The translations under genes and the position numbers were made by a program. This document shows positions 1 through 5,330 of a stretch of 5,957 nt of DNA, in pieces. This DNA is from Lachnospiraceae bacterium (lineage in GTDB: Bacteria > Bacillota > Clostridia > Lachnospirales > Lachnospiraceae): positions 1-5,957 of the forward strand of contig JAGDCQ010000228.1 in the NCBI GenBank assembly GCA_017958465.1, in the 5' to 3' direction. The notes beneath the pieces are model-generated. The model did not search any database. It was not told where the DNA came from and saw nothing but the letters and a program-made list of their open reading frames with translations. Every line of letters begins with the position of its first letter. Positions within the stretch are counted from its first letter, which is position 1.

Positions 1-866
1 ATCACCCCAAGCTCCTCGCAGATTATGGAGAAGAGCATGTCGTTGTGGGCCTCCGGGATATGTCCCATCTTCTGAAGGCTGTTTCCGAGCCCGCGTCCGA
101 AAAGCCCCGCGGATGCTATGGCGTAAAGGCCCTGGAGTATCTGCCCCGCTTTTTCGTGGGTCTCAACGTTCAGCCAGATATCGATACGGTCCGAGCGGTA
201 TCCGACCGCAAATACCATCACTGCTGCGGCGCCCACCGCCGCCAGTACAAAAAACACGTAATAAAGCTTTTTCTCACTGGCTATAAAGCAGGTAACAAAT
301 ATGATGGCCGCTATGATTATGGCGGAGCTAAGGTTTTCAAGCGCTACCATCCCAAGGAGGGGCAGGCAGAACACGAGGATCTTCATGAACCCCGTCCATT
401 TGTTGAGTTTCCCCGGAGCGCGGCTTATGGCGAAGGCTACGAACATTATAACGCCCACCTTTGCCACTTCACTGGGCTGGAAAGAAAAACCCGCAATTTC
501 AAGCCATCTTGTGGAGCCGTTGTGATCCTTGCCAAAGAAGGTAACCACCACCATAAGAAGGGTTACGCCTATAAGCGCAAGATATGAAAGGCTGAAGGCT
601 CCCTTGGCGTAAAACCTGTAGTCGAAAAGCGCAAGGGCTATCATTATGACTACGCTCAAAACGACATTTCGTATCTGGGACCTTGTAAAATACATAGGGT
701 CCGAATAGTATTTAGTAGCGTTGTAAGAGCTTGCGCTGTAGATCATCACCACTCCGAAAGCAATAACTACGAGCGTGAGGATCAGGAGGCTAAAGTCGAA
801 ATACCCTCTGGCCTCTTTCTGTTCGCCCTCTATTACCGTAACTTTTGCTTCGGAACTCTGATCCAT
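1..866 (-). CDS. ftsW: FtsW, SEDS-family septal peptidoglycan glycosyltransferase (partial, C-terminus outside window)
   Basis: FtsW polymerises lipid II into glycan strands at the division septum, working with the class B transpeptidase FtsI in the cytoplasmic membrane. The 288 visible residues begin with a short hydrophilic tail (MDQSSEAKV) and then show several hydrophobic membrane segments, the first at about residues 24-44. Family landmarks are GSTRWLEI..FSFQPSE at 117-133, YRSDRI at 223-228, GLFGRGLGNSLQK at 254-266 and PEAHND at 271-276. The Asp of the last motif matches the conserved, functionally essential Asp of SEDS proteins. Typical FtsW proteins have roughly 370-420 residues, so about the last quarter lies left of position 1. 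The ATG at 866 is preceded by GGGAG (873-877) with a 6-base spacer; an in-frame GTG five codons upstream has no such site. The gene starts 28 bases after the ftsI stop, consistent with cotranscription. RodA or SpoVE are alternatives, but the dcw location favours FtsW. Confidence 0.95.
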   Translation of the reverse strand, partial: MDQSSEAKVTVIEGEQKEARGYFDFSLLILTLVVIAFGVVMIYSASSYNATKYYSDPMYFTRSQIRNVVLSVVIMIALALFDYRFYAKGAFSLSYLALIGVTLLMVVVTFFGKDHNGSTRWLEIAGFSFQPSEVAKVGVIMFVAFAISRAPGKLNKWTGFMKILVFCLPLLGMVALENLSSAIIIAAIIFVTCFIASEKKLYYVFFVLAAVGAAAVMVFAVGYRSDRIDIWLNVETHEKAGQILQGLYAIASAGLFGRGLGNSLQKMGHIPEAHNDMLFSIICEELGV

Positions 867-894
867 GGTGCTCTCCCGCACTTCTGCTAAAACC

Positions 895-2763
895 TTAGTT
901 TTCCGGAAGGTTGAGGCCTTCGTTTACCTCATCCCCCTCTTTGTCTATGTGATAATCTATCTCGCCGTTGGGGTAGATCCCAAGGAAAGGCAATATCCTC
1001 TCAAGGATCTGCGAACTCATTGTAGTGGCGTAATGGCTGGACGCGCTGTATTCCGGGTCCTTAGGATCGTCAATGACAACATACATCACAACCTTCGGGG
1101 AATCGCAGGGAACAACCGACATAAAAGAAACAACGTACTTTTTGTCGGCACGCGGAAGCTTCTGGGCCGTTCCTGTCTTTCCGCCTACGAGATACCCTGT
1201 TACAGACGCCTTTTTACCGGTACCCTGTTCAACAGTCAGAAGGAGTGAATCCCTGATAAACTTTGATGTGGACTCGGAGATCGTCTCCTGCACTGCCACA
1301 GGCTCAAAGCTCTGCACAACTGTACCTTCAGCGTCCTCTATCTTTGATACTATATGCGGCCTGTAATAAGTCCCGCCGTTTACAAGCGAGCAGAAGCCGC
1401 TTATCATCTGTATCATGGTAACATTGAAGGACTGGCCGAAACTGCTGGTAGCAAGCTCTGTCTCACGAAGCTTATCTTTTGTGATAAGGATGCCCTTCTC
1501 CTCACCCGGCATGTCGACGCCTGTACGGGTGCCAAAGCCGTATCTCTGCTGATAAGTTGAAAACATGGTGTTTCCGAGGGCTTCCGCTATTTCCATAAGG
1601 GCAACGTTACAGGATGTCTGGATCGCCGTGGAGACGTCGATAAGGCCATGGCCCCAGTGGGCGTTACAATAAATCTCCCAGCCGCCTATCTTCTTAAAGC
1701 CGGTACAGTTGAACTCCTGATCCTTCTTTATCACACCCTCGTCCAGGGCAGCAGCCACCGTAAATGGCTTAAAAACTGAACCGGGCTCGTAGGTGCTTGA
1801 TACACAGTAGTTCTTCCAGATCGCGTTCAGGGCATTGTACTGGTCCGTTGCGCTCATGGCCGCAACCTCTTCCTCCGTGTAGAAAGCCAGCAGGTTTCTT
1901 GGATCGTTCAGGTTAAACTCATCCTTGCTCGCCATTGCGATGATCTCGCCGGAGTTGGGGTCCATCAGCACAACACCTATATTTTCGCACCCCACGTTTT
2001 CCACAAATTCGTCTATTGTGTTCTGTACGATACGCTGGATATTAAGATCCAGCGTGAGATACAGGTTGTTGCCGTCTATTGCGTCATGAACCGTGCGCTT
2101 AAGGTTAAGCTCCGAATCGAAATACCCGTAGCTCCTGCCGTTGGTGCCGTTCAAAGTGTTGTTGTAGTAAAGCTCAAGCCCAAGCAAACCTTCGTTATCG
2201 CTGGCCGTAAAGCCGATGATATGGGAAGCCAGGTCCTCGTAAGGGTAGGTGCGGATGAAGTCGTCCTCAAACCACACTCCGCGGATGTTCCTGTTCTCTT
2301 TCTGGAGTTCTTCGAACTTGTTGCGTTTTTCAAGGCTCACAAGCCTCTCGAGAACGTAATACCTGCTCTGGGACCGTTCGTTTATTATCTTTTCCACCTC
2401 TCCCGGGTCAAAGCCAAAAACAGTCTGGAGCGCCTTAAGTGTGGGTTTTAAAAAGGCCTTTGAATTCTGGTTGATGACATTCGGGTCCAGGATGACGTTG
2501 TAAACACGGTCGCTCAAAGCAAGCGGGAAGCCGTTTTTATCGTAGATGGTGCCTCTTTTGAAGGCAACCTCCGAGGAGATATAGGACTGCTGTTCCAGCA
2601 CTTTTTTCTTGTATCTGTCGCCGTCCTTGTAGCCTATATAGATTATCCTGCCGATCAGGAACAAAACCGCCCCCAAAATAACGCAAAATACAAGCAATAG
2701 ATTTGCTTGCATTTTACGTGTTATAACTTTAGGGTAATATTTTTTGGATTTCTTGTTGTCCAT
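895..2763 (-). CDS. ftsI: FtsI/PBP2-type class B penicillin-binding protein (septal D,D-transpeptidase)
   Basis: This enzyme cross-links septal peptidoglycan and is the target of beta-lactams. Numbered from the chosen start (622 residues), it has a basic cytoplasmic tail, one membrane anchor at about 20-44, the class B motif FKRGTIYDKNG at 68-78, a pedestal region, and a transpeptidase domain beginning near GVVLMDPNSGEIIAMAS at 263-279. The catalytic motifs are all present: SVFK at 329-332 (nucleophile Ser329), SCN at 384-386 and KTG at 529-531. The protein ends about 90 residues after KTG, with an acidic tail and no PASTA domains, unlike Bacillus PbpB and SpoVD. The start is the second in-frame ATG (2763), which has GGAGG at 2776-2780. 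The upstream ATG at 2811 has no ribosome binding site and lies within about 5 bases of the predicted transcription start. SpoVD is a less likely identity, given the missing PASTA and the neighbouring ftsW. Confidence 0.95.
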   Translation of the reverse strand: MDNKKSKKYYPKVITRKMQANLLLVFCVILGAVLFLIGRIIYIGYKDGDRYKKKVLEQQSYISSEVAFKRGTIYDKNGFPLALSDRVYNVILDPNVINQNSKAFLKPTLKALQTVFGFDPGEVEKIINERSQSRYYVLERLVSLEKRNKFEELQKENRNIRGVWFEDDFIRTYPYEDLASHIIGFTASDNEGLLGLELYYNNTLNGTNGRSYGYFDSELNLKRTVHDAIDGNNLYLTLDLNIQRIVQNTIDEFVENVGCENIGVVLMDPNSGEIIAMASKDEFNLNDPRNLLAFYTEEEVAAMSATDQYNALNAIWKNYCVSSTYEPGSVFKPFTVAAALDEGVIKKDQEFNCTGFKKIGGWEIYCNAHWGHGLIDVSTAIQTSCNVALMEIAEALGNTMFSTYQQRYGFGTRTGVDMPGEEKGILITKDKLRETELATSSFGQSFNVTMIQMISGFCSLVNGGTYYRPHIVSKIEDAEGTVVQSFEPVAVQETISESTSKFIRDSLLLTVEQGTGKKASVTGYLVGGKTGTAQKLPRADKKYVVSFMSVVPCDSPKVVMYVVIDDPKDPEYSASSHYATTMSSQILERILPFLGIYPNGEIDYHIDKEGDEVNEGLNLPEN

Positions 2764-2775
2764 TCTGCAGGTATT

Positions 2776-2780
2776 CCTCC
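2776..2780 (-). promoter_or_regulatory. Ribosome binding site that decides the ftsI start
   Basis: GGAGG on the minus strand lies 12 bases before the ATG at 2763. The spacing is slightly long, but it is the only strong Shine-Dalgarno match in the ftsI leader. No comparable site precedes the upstream in-frame ATG at 2811. Confidence 0.7.
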
Positions 2781-2803
2781 GGCAGGGCAGGAGCCGTGCC
2801 TCT

Positions 2804-2829
2804 GTTATCATTTCTGCATTTATGATAAC
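2804..2829. repeat. Perfect 8-bp inverted repeat over the ftsI promoter (candidate operator)
   Basis: GTTATCAT at 2804-2811 and ATGATAAC at 2822-2829 are perfect reverse complements separated by 10 bases. The right arm contains the predicted -10 hexamer and the left arm lies just past the predicted transcription start. Dimeric repressors often bind sites placed this way. An AT-rich chance match is possible. Confidence 0.45.
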
Positions 2830-2850
2830 TATTTCTCTTTATCAAGTCAA
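2822..2850 (-). promoter_or_regulatory. Candidate sigma-A promoter for ftsI-ftsW
   Basis: On the minus strand, TTGACT (2850-2845) and TATCAT (2827-2822) are separated by exactly 17 bases. Each hexamer matches the consensus at five of six positions. Transcription would start near 2815, giving a leader of about 50 bases to the ATG at 2763. The element lies between the ftsL stop and ftsI, so it is an internal dcw promoter. It has not been shown experimentally. Confidence 0.65.
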
Positions 2851-2875
2851 TGCTTCATTTCAAAAGAGTACCCCA

Positions 2876-3553
2876 TTATTCGAAAGGCAGTAACTCCTTA
2901 ATGGCGTTAACAAAGTCTGCCCTCGGGATCTCCTTGAACTGGCGCACATATCCGGACGGATCCACGCTGTAGGTAACCACCTTGTTCTTGTTGGGGAATA
3001 CCATTCCAAGCTCTGTTACGGCCGTCTTGTAAACTTCCTCAAAGTCCACGGCATCCACTACCATATTGTAAGCCGCTTCGTTACGCGTTCTTAAGTCGCT
3101 GAGCTCAGTTTCAAGCTTAGTGATGGCCTTGTTCGTAACAACGATGTTCGCCTGTACCTTAAGGTACCCAAGACAGACGTAGAGCGTTACGCAGACTGCC
3201 GCCACCAAAAGGATCATAGAGCCGAAGGAAACATCATTTGCAAGCTTCGGGATGGCGCGGTTTCTTGCAGCCTTCTCGGCTTCGCGCCTCTGCTGCTCTT
3301 CTTCCTCTCTGCGCCTCTGTAAAGCTTCTCTCTTCAGCCTTGCGGCCTCTTCGTATTCTTCTTCCTGCTCTTTTCTTACCGTGTTCCTGTAAGTATTCCT
3401 GACAGGGCGGTTTTCGCGTCTCCACTCCGCAGGGTTGACCTCACGCTTTGTAACTGCATTGGAATAGGTCCTGAAATCTGTTACTTTGCGTGCAGCTGAA
3501 CCATCGGTCTCGTAAATATTCTGTTGTCCGCGGTTGTGCCTGTAAGCCTCCAT
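2876..3553 (-). CDS. ftsL: FtsL-like bitopic cell division protein with long charged N-terminal region
   Basis: The position between rsmH and ftsI is that of FtsL, a small bitopic divisome protein that pairs with DivIC/FtsB and acts on FtsW-FtsI. The 225 residues contain a hydrophilic cytoplasmic region (1-109), one membrane segment at about 110-130, an extracytoplasmic coiled-coil-like stretch at about 133-167 (ITKLETELSDLRTRNEA), then DFEEVYKTAVTELGMVFP at 170-187, which resembles the conserved FtsL tail. The N-terminal region is rich in Arg and Glu, with a long charged, probably helical run at about 57-98. Typical FtsL proteins have roughly 90-120 residues, so this one is about twice as long because of the N-terminal extension. 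The ATG at 3553 has AAAGGAG at 3564-3570, 10 bases upstream. It starts 77 bases after the rsmH stop. Sequence identity in this family is low, so the name rests on topology, the tail motif and context. Confidence 0.8.
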   Translation of the reverse strand: MEAYRHNRGQQNIYETDGSAARKVTDFRTYSNAVTKREVNPAEWRRENRPVRNTYRNTVRKEQEEEYEEAARLKREALQRRREEEEQQRREAEKAARNRAIPKLANDVSFGSMILLVAAVCVTLYVCLGYLKVQANIVVTNKAITKLETELSDLRTRNEAAYNMVVDAVDFEEVYKTAVTELGMVFPNKNKVVTYSVDPSGYVRQFKEIPRADFVNAIKELLPFE

Positions 3554-3630
3554 GCTTTACACGCTCCTTTCAAGTCTTAGTTTCGTTCTACCCAACCAAG
3601 CAATTTCCGCCGGGTCCCTTTCTCCGGCTT

Positions 3631-4593
3631 TTATCCCCGTTCAAATATCCTGAGCTTTGAGCTCTTTGCCCTCGGGTTTTCCGCTATTTCCTTTGCCGAA
3701 GGCACTATAGGTTTCTTAGTGATGACCTTTCCGAGAGGCTTCTTTCCGCACACGCACACCGGAAACTGCGGCGGGCAGGTGCAGGGGTTCTCGGCAGTCT
3801 TAAAAATGCTTTTTACTATCCTGTCCTCAAGCGAATGGAATGTGATTATCACAAAACGTCCGCCGGGGTTTAGCATATCTATCATGGATTCAAGGCAAAG
3901 CCTGAGTTCCGCGAGTTCTTCGTTTAACTCTATCCTTAAAGCCTGAAAAGTCTTCTTCGCAGGATGTCCCTGGCCTATCTTTGCCTTCATTGGAAGAGCG
4001 GCTTTTATCACCTCCACAAGCTCGCCTGTGGTCTCGATGGGCTTTACCTCCCGCTCTTTAACTATCCTTCTTGCTATCTGCTTTGCAAAATCCTCTTCCC
4101 CGTATTCAAAAAGGACTCTTGCAAGCTCTGTTTCACTGTAGCCGTTTACTATATCCTTTGCGGTTTTGCTTACCCTGTTGTCCATCCTCATATCAAGCGG
4201 AGCATCATGCATATAGGAAAAACCGCGTTCCGCCGTATCAAGCTGGTAAGATGAAACTCCAAGGTCCAGCAGGATCCCGTCCACCTTAGGGATATCAAGG
4301 GCCGCAAGAATGTTCTTCATTTCAGAGTAGTTGCTGCGGACCACCGTAGCTCTTTCTCCAAACCTTTGAAGCCGCTCTTTGCCGGCGTTTATGGCATCCT
4401 CATCCCGGTCGATCCCAATGTAACGGCCTGTCTCCAGCTGCTCGCATATGAGCTGTCCGTGCCCTGCGCCTCCCATGGTCCCATCCACGTAGATGCCGTC
4501 GGGCTTGATGGCCAGTCCTTTTATCACTTCCTCCGGCATAATAGAGATGTGCTTAAAGACGGGCCTGTTGTTGTTTTCATTTTCGTCCTGCAT
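3631..4593 (-). CDS. rsmH: 16S rRNA (cytosine(1402)-N(4))-methyltransferase RsmH (MraW)
   Basis: RsmH uses S-adenosylmethionine to methylate N4 of C1402 in 16S rRNA, fine-tuning the ribosomal P site; it is a cytoplasmic enzyme. In the 320-residue form, the SAM-binding motif VDGTMGGAGHG is at 36-46 and GIDRDEDAI follows at 60-68. Other family blocks are LLDLGVSS at 108-115, RGFSYMHDAPLDMRMD at 123-138, GQGHPAKKTFQALRIELNEE at 208-227 and TFHSLEDRIVK at 251-261. A cysteine cluster (C271, C273, C280, C282) and a basic C-terminus with PRAKSSKLR follow. Length is normal for the family. Two adjacent ATG codons open the frame; the second (4593) is preferred because GGAGG (4598-4602) lies 4 bases before it and only 1 base before the first (4596). 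The gap to the mraZ stop is 18 bases, so the two are surely cotranscribed. Confidence 0.98.
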   Translation of the reverse strand: MQDENENNNRPVFKHISIMPEEVIKGLAIKPDGIYVDGTMGGAGHGQLICEQLETGRYIGIDRDEDAINAGKERLQRFGERATVVRSNYSEMKNILAALDIPKVDGILLDLGVSSYQLDTAERGFSYMHDAPLDMRMDNRVSKTAKDIVNGYSETELARVLFEYGEEDFAKQIARRIVKEREVKPIETTGELVEVIKAALPMKAKIGQGHPAKKTFQALRIELNEELAELRLCLESMIDMLNPGGRFVIITFHSLEDRIVKSIFKTAENPCTCPPQFPVCVCGKKPLGKVITKKPIVPSAKEIAENPRAKSSKLRIFERG

Positions 4594-4596
4594 CAT

Positions 4597-4602
4597 TCCT
4601 CC
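4597..4602 (-). promoter_or_regulatory. Ribosome binding site before tandem ATG codons of rsmH
   Basis: GGAGGA on the minus strand abuts the first of two consecutive ATG codons, leaving a workable though short spacer only for the second one at 4593. Confidence 0.7.
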
Positions 4603-4611
4603 AAAGCCTCA

Positions 4612-5043
4612 TCAGAAGCTTATGCCGTACTCGGCAAGTTTGTCTGCCAGCTCCTCCATATTGCCAAGACCGGAGATGCTCTCTTCAAAGGCATCCTTGT
4701 CCCAGAGCTCTATCTTGTTTATGTTTCCCGAAAAGACCAGATCTTTTTTCAGGTGTGCCTTGTCGCAAAGGTCTGCAGGGATAAGAAAACGTCCCTGTGC
4801 ATCCGGCTCGCAGTCGCAGGCGTTTGCCATGAACCCGCGCCTGAGCTCTCTTGCTTCCTTTGTCCCCGGAAGCTTCTGGAGCTCCTCCGCAAAGCGCTCC
4901 CACTCGTTGTTCGGGTAAATGTAAAGGCAGCCTTCGAGGCCAACGGTGATAACAAAGGTAGGACCAAGTTCTTCACGGAGTTTGACCGGAATGACAGTCC
5001 TGTTTTTTGCATCAAGAGTATGGTTGTATCTTCCCTTGAACAT
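4612..5043 (-). CDS. mraZ: MraZ, transcriptional regulator of the dcw cluster
   Basis: MraZ is a ring-forming DNA-binding protein of the SpoVT/AbrB-like fold that binds short G-rich direct repeats before its own gene. It is reported as a repressor of the dcw cluster in Escherichia coli and as an activator in Mycoplasma gallisepticum. The 143-residue protein has the usual length and two tandem half-domains, each with its DxxxR signature: DAKNR at 11-15, followed by TVIP, and DAQGR at 81-85, followed by FLIP. It begins MFKGRYNHTLD, close to the family's usual N-terminus. The ATG at 5043 has AAAGGAGG at 5053-5060 with a 9-base spacer. It is the first gene of the minus-strand cluster, and matching binding boxes with 10-bp period lie at 5161-5195, so autoregulation is likely. 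Confidence 0.98.
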   Translation of the reverse strand: MFKGRYNHTLDAKNRTVIPVKLREELGPTFVITVGLEGCLYIYPNNEWERFAEELQKLPGTKEARELRRGFMANACDCEPDAQGRFLIPADLCDKAHLKKDLVFSGNINKIELWDKDAFEESISGLGNMEELADKLAEYGISF

Positions 5044-5105
5044 ATCCGGTCTCCTCCTTTCTGCTGAACTTTCCTGTGTTTTCGCGCCTTTTTAACGTTT
5101 TTCTC

Positions 5106-5133
5106 ATAAAAGATATCGTCTTGACCGCGTCAA
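5106..5133 (-). promoter_or_regulatory. Possible second, gene-proximal mraZ promoter
   Basis: TTGACG (5133-5128) and TTTTAT (5111-5106) on the minus strand are 16 bases apart. The -35 is good and the -10 matches only four of six positions. The start would be near 5099, about 55 bases before mraZ. All MraZ boxes would then lie upstream of the -35, an arrangement suited to activation. It is weaker than the candidate at 5186-5214. Confidence 0.3.
5121..5133. repeat. Short palindrome TTGAC-N3-GTCAA
   Basis: Perfect 5-bp arms TTGAC (5121-5125) and GTCAA (5129-5133) flank three bases and cover the -35 of the possible proximal mraZ promoter. The site is short, and chance is a real possibility. Confidence 0.3.
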
Positions 5134-5140
5134 AACTTTA

Positions 5141-5195
5141 GGCACTTTAAGGCATTTCATACCACTTTTTACCCTTTACAACCCCATATTACCCC
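5141..5195 (-). promoter_or_regulatory. MraZ-binding box array, 10-bp period
   Basis: Read on the minus strand, GGGGT (5195-5191), GGGGT (5185-5181), AGGGT (5175-5171) and GTGGT (5165-5161) recur with exactly 5 bases between them. This is the geometry of known MraZ sites (TGGGN boxes with 5-base spacers in Escherichia coli). Two degenerate units continue the same register: ATGCC (5155-5151) and GTGCC (5145-5141). The spacers are AT-rich. The array lies 100-150 bases before mraZ and overlaps the better mraZ promoter candidate, which supports autoregulation. Confidence 0.85.
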
Positions 5196-5214
5196 CTGAA
5201 AGGAAAAAAGTCAA
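5186..5214 (-). promoter_or_regulatory. Main candidate mraZ (dcw) promoter, interleaved with MraZ boxes
   Basis: TTGACT (5214-5209) and TAATAT (5191-5186) on the minus strand are 17 bases apart, putting the start near 5180 and giving a leader of about 135 bases. Box 1 of the MraZ array ends on the first base of the -10, and box 2 begins directly after the -10. Bound MraZ would therefore cover the promoter core, the expected layout for repression. Confidence 0.6.
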
Positions 5215-5249
5215 GAGATTTCTCGAACACATTCAAGAAACCTCTTGAC
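5204..5249 (-). terminator. Predicted intrinsic terminator on the minus strand, upstream of mraZ
   Basis: The arms 5210-5227 and 5232-5249 form an 18-bp stem with a 4-base loop (5228-5231). As minus-strand RNA the stem has no mismatch, only two G-U pairs, and it runs into six U (5209-5204). As plus-strand RNA the same two positions become A-C mismatches and no good U tract follows. The asymmetry indicates an RNA hairpin acting on minus-strand transcripts. It would stop transcription arriving from the right before the dcw promoter. Confidence 0.7.
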
Positions 5250-5250
5250 T
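5209..5250. repeat. 19-bp-arm inverted repeat with divergent -35 hexamers at its ends
   Basis: The repeat is the terminator stem plus one outer A-T pair (5209/5250). Its left end supplies TTGACT to the leftward mraZ promoter (5214-5209) and its right end supplies TTGACT to the rightward reductase promoter (5245-5250). The symmetry places both -35 hexamers identically with respect to the dyad. The arms differ at two paired positions. Confidence 0.8.
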
Positions 5251-5273
5251 ATTTACCCGTTTTCATTCATATT
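5245..5273 (+). promoter_or_regulatory. Candidate promoter of the aldo/keto reductase gene
   Basis: TTGACT (5245-5250) and CATATT (5268-5273) are 17 bases apart. The -35 matches five of six positions and the -10 four of six. The start would be near 5280, leaving a leader of about 50 bases before the ATG at 5331. Confidence 0.5.
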
Positions 5274-5296
5274 AGTTTCTATATCGTACAGAAACT
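5274..5296. repeat. 7-bp inverted repeat at the reductase transcription start
   Basis: AGTTTCT (5274-5280) and AGAAACT (5290-5296) are perfect reverse complements with 9 bases between them, directly after the candidate -10. The repeat could be an operator or a weak leader hairpin. No U tract follows, so it is not a terminator. Confidence 0.35.
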
Positions 5297-5316
5297 CAGC
5301 TGTAAGAAAAATACAC

Positions 5317-5321
5317 GGAGG
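5317..5321 (+). promoter_or_regulatory. Ribosome binding site of the aldo/keto reductase
   Basis: GGAGG lies 9 bases before the ATG at 5331 and fixes that start; no competing ATG with a comparable site precedes it. Confidence 0.85.
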
Positions 5322-5330
5322 TATCGTAAA

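Noticed and set aside
45..587. Plus-strand 180-codon open frame
   Set aside because: It is antisense to ftsW, whose translated motifs are unmistakable; the frame's product has no recognisable features and no convincing ribosome binding site.
3554..3630. Possible hairpin (GCCGG...CCGGC on the minus strand) between rsmH and ftsL
   Set aside because: The arms are only 5 bp with a 10-base loop and no U tract, so it supports neither a terminator nor a promoter; I see nothing else in this gap except the ftsL ribosome binding site.
4366..5067. Plus-strand 233-codon open frame
   Set aside because: It lies antisense over mraZ and the 5' part of rsmH, both of which are clear genes. Its length is a by-product of their codon use.
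5121..5149. Plus-strand promoter starting from TTGACC at 5121
   Set aside because: No acceptable -10 lies 16-19 bases downstream, and a better rightward promoter exists at 5245-5273.
5105..5161. Small minus-strand open frame of about 18 codons in the mraZ leader (MKCLKVPK...)
   Set aside because: No Shine-Dalgarno site precedes it, it lies within the MraZ box array, and chance frames of this size are common.
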